Assembly: GCA_963605425.1 (NCBI GenBank)
Contig: CAVCUQ010000006.1
Coordinates: 1 to 64,000 of the forward strand
Direction: 5' to 3'
Source of the DNA: JAEELC01 sp963605425
GTDB taxonomy: Bacteria; Bacillota_I; Bacilli_A; Acholeplasmatales; Anaeroplasmataceae
DNA length: 64,000 nucleotides
This document shows positions 58,602-64,000 of the stretch, piece after piece. The position numbers and the translations under genes were made by a program. Under the pieces are notes generated by a model, which saw only the letters and a list, made by a program, of their open reading frames with translations, made no database searches and was not told the origin of the DNA. Position 1 is the first letter of the stretch, and every line of letters starts with the position of its first letter.

Positions 58602-60080
58602 ATGAAAGATTACATTATTATTAATCCTATTGATAATGTAGCAGTTGTTTTAAGACCTTTTAAAGCAAATGAAGTGCTAGAGGGTGTCACATTACTTGAG
58701 GACATCCCTCAAGCACATAAGGTTGCACTTGTTGATATCAAAAAGGGTGAAAATGTAATCAAATATGGTAACCCTATTGGACATGCAACTTGCGATATTA
58801 AGGCCGGAGAACATGTACATACTCATAATGTAGCTACTAACTTAGATGATATTATCGAATATAAGTATGAACCAAAGTATCCTAAGGTTTTAGGATATAA
58901 GTCTGATAGAACTGTTGAAGTTTATGCAAGAGAAAATGGTGAATATGGTATTCGTAATGAACTTTGGGTTGTTCAAACAGTTGGTTGTGTATCAGGTGTA
59001 GCTCAAAATATTGTCAATAATTTTAAAGCTAATTATGATACAAGTGCAATTGATGGAGTTTATACTTTTAATCATCCATTCGGTTGTTCACAAATGGGTG
59101 GAGATCTAGAATTAACTAGAATCTATCTTCAAGACATGGTAAAGCATCCTAACTGTGGTGGTGTTTTAGTATTAAGTCTTGGTTGTGAAGAAAATCAAGC
59201 TTCAGTATTTAAAGAGACTTTAGGTGATTTTGATCCTAAGAGAGTTAAGTTCTTAACTTTACAAGAAGTATCTGATGAAATCGGTGAAGGTACTAAATTA
59301 CTTAAAGAACTTTATGATAATATGAAGAATGATAAGAGAACTAAACAACCATTATCAGTACTTCGTATTGGTTTAAAGTGTGGTGGATCTGATGGTATGT
59401 CAGGTATTACTGCAAACCCATTACTAGGTAGATTATCTGATTTTATCACTTTAAATGGTGGTACAACTGTATTAGGTGAAGTTCCTGAAATGTTCGGTGC
59501 TGAAAAATTATTAATGGCTCGTTGTAAAGATGAAGCTACATTTGATAAGACTGTAAGCTTAATTAATAATTTCAAGGAATATTTTAAGAATCATCATCAA
59601 GTTATCTATGATAATCCATCTCCAGGTAATAAGGCCGGTGGTATTACAACTCTTGAAGATAAGTCACTAGGATGTGTTCAAAAGGGTGGTGCTGCAAAAG
59701 TTATGGGTGTTATGGAAATGGGTGAACGTATTTCAAATAATGGTTTAAACTTACTATCTACACCAGGTAATGACCTTGTTGCAGTTACAACACTTGCCGC
59801 TTCAGGTTGCCAAATGGTATTATTTACAACAGGTAGAGGTACTCCATTCGGTGGATTTGTACCTACACTTAAGATAGCTACTAACACGCAAATGGCTACA
59901 ACTAAAGCTAACTGGATTGATTTCAATGCTGGTAGACTTATTGAAGATAAGACAATGGATGAATTACTTGAAGATTTCATTGACTTAATTTGTGATGTTG
60001 CAAGCGGTAAGAAACTTGCTAAAAATGAAGAAAATAACTTCCGTGAGATTTCAATCTTTAAAGACGGAGTTACTTTATAA
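58602..60080 (+). CDS. uxaA: Altronate dehydratase
   Basis: 492 residues, combining the N-terminal SAF domain (about 10-95, with KKGENVIKYGNPIGHATCDI and AGEHVHTHNV) and the C-terminal UxaA domain of the full-length enzyme. Cys- and Gly-rich segments NHPFGCSQMGGD, LSLGCEENQ and RIGLKCGGSDGMSGITANP mark the iron-binding active site. It dehydrates altronate to 2-keto-3-deoxygluconate. The gene follows uxaB by 17 bp. KDG kinase and aldolase are not in the window. Confidence 0.95.
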   Translation: MKDYIIINPIDNVAVVLRPFKANEVLEGVTLLEDIPQAHKVALVDIKKGENVIKYGNPIGHATCDIKAGEHVHTHNVATNLDDIIEYKYEPKYPKVLGYKSDRTVEVYARENGEYGIRNELWVVQTVGCVSGVAQNIVNNFKANYDTSAIDGVYTFNHPFGCSQMGGDLELTRIYLQDMVKHPNCGGVLVLSLGCEENQASVFKETLGDFDPKRVKFLTLQEVSDEIGEGTKLLKELYDNMKNDKRTKQPLSVLRIGLKCGGSDGMSGITANPLLGRLSDFITLNGGTTVLGEVPEMFGAEKLLMARCKDEATFDKTVSLINNFKEYFKNHHQVIYDNPSPGNKAGGITTLEDKSLGCVQKGGAAKVMGVMEMGERISNNGLNLLSTPGNDLVAVTTLAASGCQMVLFTTGRGTPFGGFVPTLKIATNTQMATTKANWIDFNAGRLIEDKTMDELLEDFIDLICDVASGKKLAKNEENNFREISIFKDGVTL

Positions 60081-60107
60081 AAAAAACAAAAGAGAGGACA
60101 TTAAAAT

Positions 60108-61541
60108 ATGAAAGATTTTATGGACAAAGACTTCTTATTAACTACTGAAACAGCTAAGAAGTTATATCATGAACATGCAGAAAAGATGCCAATTATTGAC
60201 TATCACTGCCATCTTCAACCAAAAGAAATTTATGAAGATAAGAAATTTAGAAATTTAGCAGAAGCTTGGCTTGGTGCTGGTGACAGATATGGTGACCACT
60301 ACAAGTGGAGAGCTTTACGTGCTAGAGGTTATTCTGAAGATTCTATTTCAGGTGTTGTTCCAGGAAAGACTTTAGAAGAAAGTGATTATCAAAAGTATAT
60401 GCAATTCTGCGAATCTATGCCTTATTTTGTTGGTAATCCTCTATACCACTGGAGCCATCTTGAAATGAGAAGATACTTCGGTATTGAAGATATTATCAAT
60501 AAGAAGAATGCAGAAAAGATTTGGAATGAAGCTAACAAGAAACTTGAAACTTTAACTGCAAGAGAAATGATGTATAAGTTCAATGTAGATACAGTTTGTA
60601 CTACAGATGATCCTATTGATGATTTACATTATCATAAACTAATGAATGAAGATAAGACTTTAAAGGTTAAGGTTCGTCCTGCATTCCGTCCTGACAAGGC
60701 AATCAATGTTGAACTTGACTGGTTCGGTGACTGGGTATCTAAACTATCTAAGGTAGTTGGATATGAATTAAATGAATTATCTGATTTCACTCGTGCTTTA
60801 GCTGAAAGAATTGATTTCTTCCATGAAATGGGTTCTCGTTTATCAGACCATGCTCTAGACGTTGTTCACTATTGTGATGCAACTTATGAAGAAGCTAACG
60901 CTGTATATAAGAAAGGTTTAAAGAACGAAGCTATTTCTGATCATGAACAAGATATTTACAAAGGATATATCTTAGTATTCCTAGGTAAAGAATATTCTAA
61001 ACATGGTTGGACTCAACAATACCATATCGGAGCTTTACGTAATAACTCTAAGTCTATGCTTAAGAAGATCGGACCAGATACAGGATTTGATGCAATTGAA
61101 GATGCAGTATACATGGAAAAGTTATCTCAATTACTAGGTGCTCTAGATGGTGCTGACGCTCTTCCTAAGACTATCCTATATGATCTAAACCCACGTGATA
61201 ACTATGCTTTAATGGTTCTTGCTGGATGTTTCCAAAAAGAAGGAGTTAAGAATAGAGTTCAAGTTGGTACAGCTTGGTGGTTCCTTGATCAATTAGATGG
61301 TATGAAGCAAAATATGGAAGCTATGATGCAAGTTTGCGTAATGGCTCAATCTGTAGGTATGTTAACAGATTCTCGTTCATTCCTTGCTTACCCACGTCAT
61401 GAATATTATAGACGTTTACTTTGCCAATTATTTGGTGAATTAGTTGAATCAGGTCAATATCCTGCAGAAGAATTAGATACTTTAGGTCAAATTGTTGAAG
61501 ATATTTGTTACAACAACGCTAAAGAATATTTCGGATTCTAA
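60108..61541 (+). CDS. uxaC: Glucuronate/galacturonate isomerase
   Basis: 477 residues. UxaC converts galacturonate to tagaturonate and glucuronate to fructuronate. The N-terminal IIDYHCHLQPKEIYEDK motif, AWLGAGDRYGDHYKWRALRA, TTDDPIDDLHYH and the C-terminal AYPRHEYYRRLLCQLFGELV are diagnostic of this amidohydrolase-like family. A gap of 27 bp follows uxaA, with AGAGAGG before the start. It is the last gene of the operon though the first step of the pathway. A clear terminator follows. Confidence 0.96.
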   Translation: MKDFMDKDFLLTTETAKKLYHEHAEKMPIIDYHCHLQPKEIYEDKKFRNLAEAWLGAGDRYGDHYKWRALRARGYSEDSISGVVPGKTLEESDYQKYMQFCESMPYFVGNPLYHWSHLEMRRYFGIEDIINKKNAEKIWNEANKKLETLTAREMMYKFNVDTVCTTDDPIDDLHYHKLMNEDKTLKVKVRPAFRPDKAINVELDWFGDWVSKLSKVVGYELNELSDFTRALAERIDFFHEMGSRLSDHALDVVHYCDATYEEANAVYKKGLKNEAISDHEQDIYKGYILVFLGKEYSKHGWTQQYHIGALRNNSKSMLKKIGPDTGFDAIEDAVYMEKLSQLLGALDGADALPKTILYDLNPRDNYALMVLAGCFQKEGVKNRVQVGTAWWFLDQLDGMKQNMEAMMQVCVMAQSVGMLTDSRSFLAYPRHEYYRRLLCQLFGELVESGQYPAEELDTLGQIVEDICYNNAKEYFGF

Positions 61542-61551
61542 TATCAATATT

Positions 61552-61580
61552 ACTAGCATCGTATGATGCTAGTTTTTTTA
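61552..61580 (+). terminator. Terminator of the uxaBAC operon
   Basis: ACTAGCATC (61552-61560), a GTAT loop, GATGCTAGT (61565-61573), then seven T residues. Confidence 0.92.
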
Positions 61581-61637
61581 TTTCATAAACCTTTACCACT
61601 TAGTTTATTGTATGATAAAATAGAAAAGGTGACTTTT

Positions 61638-62048
61638 ATGAAGAAATATATAGTAGGTGAAGTTATTACACAAATAATAGGATTTATAATCTATCTAGTT
61701 GTTTTATTAAATAATCAAAATCATGAAGCTTTAATGCGTTTTATCTATATTACAAGCCTTATCTATTTTGGGTATGTAATATTATCAATTCATATAATAT
61801 TTATTTTAATTAAACAAATAAGATTAAAGGAGTATCTAGGTAGTAAATATGATAGTATGTTTTCATTTTATGCAGTTATAGCTTTTGCATTTATTCATAT
61901 GTTATTAATCTATTATATAAATGATGAAATACTTAAAAAATATCTAGCTATATTTATTATTTTAATACCATTTATATATTCACTTTTTATAAGTCTTGGT
62001 ATTATTTTTGAAAAGAAAGATAATAAAAAACTAAAAAGCATAAAGTAA
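61638..62048 (+). CDS. Small four-pass membrane protein, unknown function
   Basis: 136 residues from ATG 61638, chosen because AAAGGTGA lies upstream; the frame is open from 61563, but that part overlaps the uxaC terminator. Four membrane segments lie at about 8-26, 36-60, 77-95 and 104-124, with a basic C-terminal tail. No family is recognised. It lies between the uxaC terminator and leuS on the same strand, with 81 bp before leuS and no clear terminator between. Confidence 0.6.
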   Translation: MKKYIVGEVITQIIGFIIYLVVLLNNQNHEALMRFIYITSLIYFGYVILSIHIIFILIKQIRLKEYLGSKYDSMFSFYAVIAFAFIHMLLIYYINDEILKKYLAIFIILIPFIYSLFISLGIIFEKKDNKKLKSIK

Positions 62049-62129
62049 GGAAAACTAAAAATAGATAATAACTTTTATTATATTTTAAATTGTGATAAAA
62101 TAATTTTAACTTTTTTAAGGAGTGTTATT

Positions 62130-64000
62130 ATGGAATATAAAACATTTAATCATAATGAAATAGAAAAGAAATGGCAAAAATATTGGGCAGAAAACGATAC
62201 ATTTAAGACTGATGTATGGGATTTTTCAAAGCCTAAATATTACTGTCTTGATATGTTCCCATATCCATCTGGACAAGGTTTACATGTAGGTCATCCTGAA
62301 GGATATACTGCAACTGACATCATTTCAAGAATGAAGAGAATGCAAGGATTTAACGTATTACATCCAATGGGATTTGACTCATTTGGTCTACCTGCAGAAC
62401 AATATGCAATTAAGACTGGTAATCATCCAGAAGGATTTACTAATCAAAATATTGCAACATTCACAAGACAACTTAAAACTTTAGGTTTCTCTTTTGACTG
62501 GTCTAAACAAATCTCAACTTGTGATCCTTCATACTATAGATGGACTCAATGGATATTTGAACAATTATATAAAAAAGGACTAGCTAAGCAAATTGACATG
62601 CCTGTTAACTGGTGTGAAGAACTTGGAACAGTACTTGCAAATGATGAAGTAATCGATGGTAAGAGTGAACGTGGTGGATATCCTGTTGTAAGAAAGAACA
62701 TGAAACAATGGGTTCTTGATATTCCTGCCTATGCAGAAAAATTACTTGATGGTCTAGATACAATTGATTGGCCTTTATCAACTAAAGAAATGCAAAGAAA
62801 CTGGATTGGTAAGTCTGTAGGTGCTCATGTTAATTTCAATGTAGAGGGTACAAATGAGCACATCACTGTATTTACTACTCGCTGTGACACATTATTTGGT
62901 GCTACTTACTGCGTTCTAGCTCCTGAACATAAACTAGTTGACCTTATTACTACAGATGAGCAAAGAGATAAGGTTAATGAATATAAGAAGTTAGCTGCTA
63001 GCAAATCTGAAATTGATAGAACAGGTGATAATAAAGAAAAGACTGGTGTTTGGACTGGTGCTTATGCAATTAATCCAGTAAACGGAGCTAAACTTCCTAT
63101 TTGGATTTCCGACTATGTACTAGCTACATACGGTACTGGTGCTATCATGGCTGTGCCTGCTCATGATACTAGAGATTATGCATTTGCAAAGAAGTTCAAT
63201 CTTCCTATCATAGAGGTTCTAGAAGGCGGAGATATAAGTAAGGAAGCTTATACTGAAGATGGTCTTCATATTAATTCTGACTTCTTAAATGGATTAAATA
63301 AAAGTGATGCACTTGAAACTATGTACAAGTGGTTAAAAGACAATAATGTAGGTGAGAAGAAAATCACTTACAAGATGAGAGAATGGGTATTTGCTCGTCA
63401 AAGATATTGGGGAGAACCAATTCCTGTTGTTCATTATAAAAATCATGATGAATTGCTAGCAGAAGATGAATTACCTTTAACTTTACCTGTTCTTGATGAC
63501 TATAAACCAAAGGTTAATGGTACTGCACCACTTGAAAATGCTGAAGAATGGAAAAAGTATGTTAATAAAGTAACTGGTGAAGTAGGTAAGAGAGAAACTA
63601 ATACTATGCCAGGTAGTGCTGCTTCAAGCTGGTACTTCATGCGTTATATTGATCCTAATAATGATAAAGAATTTGCAAATCAAGAATTATTAAAACATTG
63701 GCTTCCTGTTGATTTATATGTAGGTGGACCAGAACACGCTGTAGGTCACTTATTATATTCACGTTTCTGGACTAATTTCTTACACGATGAAGGATTATCA
63801 CCTGTAAGTGAACCATTTAAAAAGTTAGTTCACCAAGGTATGATTTTAGGTGAAAATGGCGAAAAGATGAGTAAGTCTAGAGGAAACGTTATTAACCCTG
63901 ATGATGTAGTAAGAGATTATGGTGCTGATACACTTCGTTTATATGAAATGTTTATGGGACCACTTGAGGCCGCAAAACCTTGGGCTACAACAGGATTAGA
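62130..64000 (+). CDS. leuS: Leucyl-tRNA synthetase (5' part, cut by window end)
   Basis: The frame opens at ATG 62130 (AAGGAG upstream) and runs off the right edge after 623 codons of about 800. It charges tRNA-Leu. The class I signatures are present: HVGH (52-55) in PYPSGQGLHVGHPEGYTATD, and KMSKS (579-583) in GEKMSKSRGN. The start NHNEIEKKWQKYWAENDTF and the LHPMGFDSFGLPAEQYAI and RQRYWGEP-like RQRYWGEPIP block (here ARQRYWGEP) are typical of the bacterial enzyme, with the editing domain between (TTRCDTLFGATYCVLAPEH). No T-box leader is seen in the 81 bp before the start. Confidence 0.97.
   Translation, partial: MEYKTFNHNEIEKKWQKYWAENDTFKTDVWDFSKPKYYCLDMFPYPSGQGLHVGHPEGYTATDIISRMKRMQGFNVLHPMGFDSFGLPAEQYAIKTGNHPEGFTNQNIATFTRQLKTLGFSFDWSKQISTCDPSYYRWTQWIFEQLYKKGLAKQIDMPVNWCEELGTVLANDEVIDGKSERGGYPVVRKNMKQWVLDIPAYAEKLLDGLDTIDWPLSTKEMQRNWIGKSVGAHVNFNVEGTNEHITVFTTRCDTLFGATYCVLAPEHKLVDLITTDEQRDKVNEYKKLAASKSEIDRTGDNKEKTGVWTGAYAINPVNGAKLPIWISDYVLATYGTGAIMAVPAHDTRDYAFAKKFNLPIIEVLEGGDISKEAYTEDGLHINSDFLNGLNKSDALETMYKWLKDNNVGEKKITYKMREWVFARQRYWGEPIPVVHYKNHDELLAEDELPLTLPVLDDYKPKVNGTAPLENAEEWKKYVNKVTGEVGKRETNTMPGSAASSWYFMRYIDPNNDKEFANQELLKHWLPVDLYVGGPEHAVGHLLYSRFWTNFLHDEGLSPVSEPFKKLVHQGMILGENGEKMSKSRGNVINPDDVVRDYGADTLRLYEMFMGPLEAAKPWATTGL

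Noticed and set aside
59312..59980. Two antisense frames inside uxaA
   Set aside because: Opposite a well-conserved gene; composition is that of a reversed coding strand.
62049..62129. T-box riboswitch before leuS
   Set aside because: Only 81 bp separate the genes and no T-box sequence or antiterminator structure is visible.
1..64000. CRISPR array, rRNA operon or insertion sequence
   Set aside because: No regularly spaced 25-40 bp repeats, no rRNA-like conserved stretches, and no transposase frame or paired terminal repeats were seen.

Overview
The window is very AT-rich DNA with short intergenic gaps, Gram-positive style ribosome binding sites, lipoprotein signal peptides with lipobox cysteines, U-tailed hairpin terminators and a Spo0A response regulator. 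Together with a complete F-type ATP synthase operon and sugar fermentation genes this suggests a low-GC anaerobic Firmicute, probably an uncultured Bacilli lineage (Erysipelotrichales or RF39-like), living where plant pectin is available, such as the gut. All proteins read sensibly with the standard bacterial code, and TGG is read by the encoded tRNA-Trp(CCA). The taxonomic placement is inference.

Layout. (1) 1-6300, accessory region: the 3' end of a probable AAA/PD-(D/E)XK protein, an ArdC-like antirestriction metalloprotein, a YubB/API92-like protein, a Fic protein with an altered motif, and two convergent AAA ATPases. (2) 6471-19550: tRNA-Trp, a giant CvpA-like membrane protein with an extracellular array of repeats (about 2193 residues), L-asparaginase, tRNA-His, a two-pass membrane protein, a VanZ-like protein, an ECF transporter S component, a WYL-regulator/HAD-phosphatase fusion and a lipoprotein. 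(3) 19848-22720: a secreted papain-like peptidase, a lipoprotein, several very small genes and a candidate small RNA. (4) 22752-35450: Spo0A and a cytoplasmic pectinesterase on the minus strand; then, divergent from the pectinesterase, a long operon with an oligosaccharide ABC transporter (two permeases, a large binding lipoprotein, an MsmX-type ATPase), five uncharacterised membrane proteins and a cytoplasmic polygalacturonase. (5) 35554-43800: rpiB-upp-atpZ/I-atpBEFHAGDC. (6) 43800-47453: YigZ, DegV, tRNA nucleotidyltransferase and YhaM. (7) 47466-55680: an ABC exporter and two giant PrsA-like lipoproteins. (8) 55692-56953: WalJ-like hydrolase and RlmH. (9) 56997-61582: uxaB-uxaA-uxaC. (10) A small membrane protein and the first three quarters of leuS, cut by the window end.

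How the genes work together. The pectin genes form a coherent route. Methylated oligogalacturonides would be imported by the ABC transporter. Inside the cell they would be de-esterified by the signal-less CE8 enzyme and hydrolysed by the signal-less GH28 enzyme. The resulting galacturonate would pass through UxaC, UxaB and UxaA to 2-keto-3-deoxygluconate. Three palindromic CcpA/LacI-type operators sit between the pectinesterase and the transporter operon. The ATP synthase c subunit carries two membrane glutamates, which points to sodium rather than proton coupling. The most novel-looking parts are the CvpA-anchored repeat protein, the set of unknown membrane proteins inside the sugar operon, the paired giant PrsA-like lipoproteins and a candidate small RNA at about 22377-22459.
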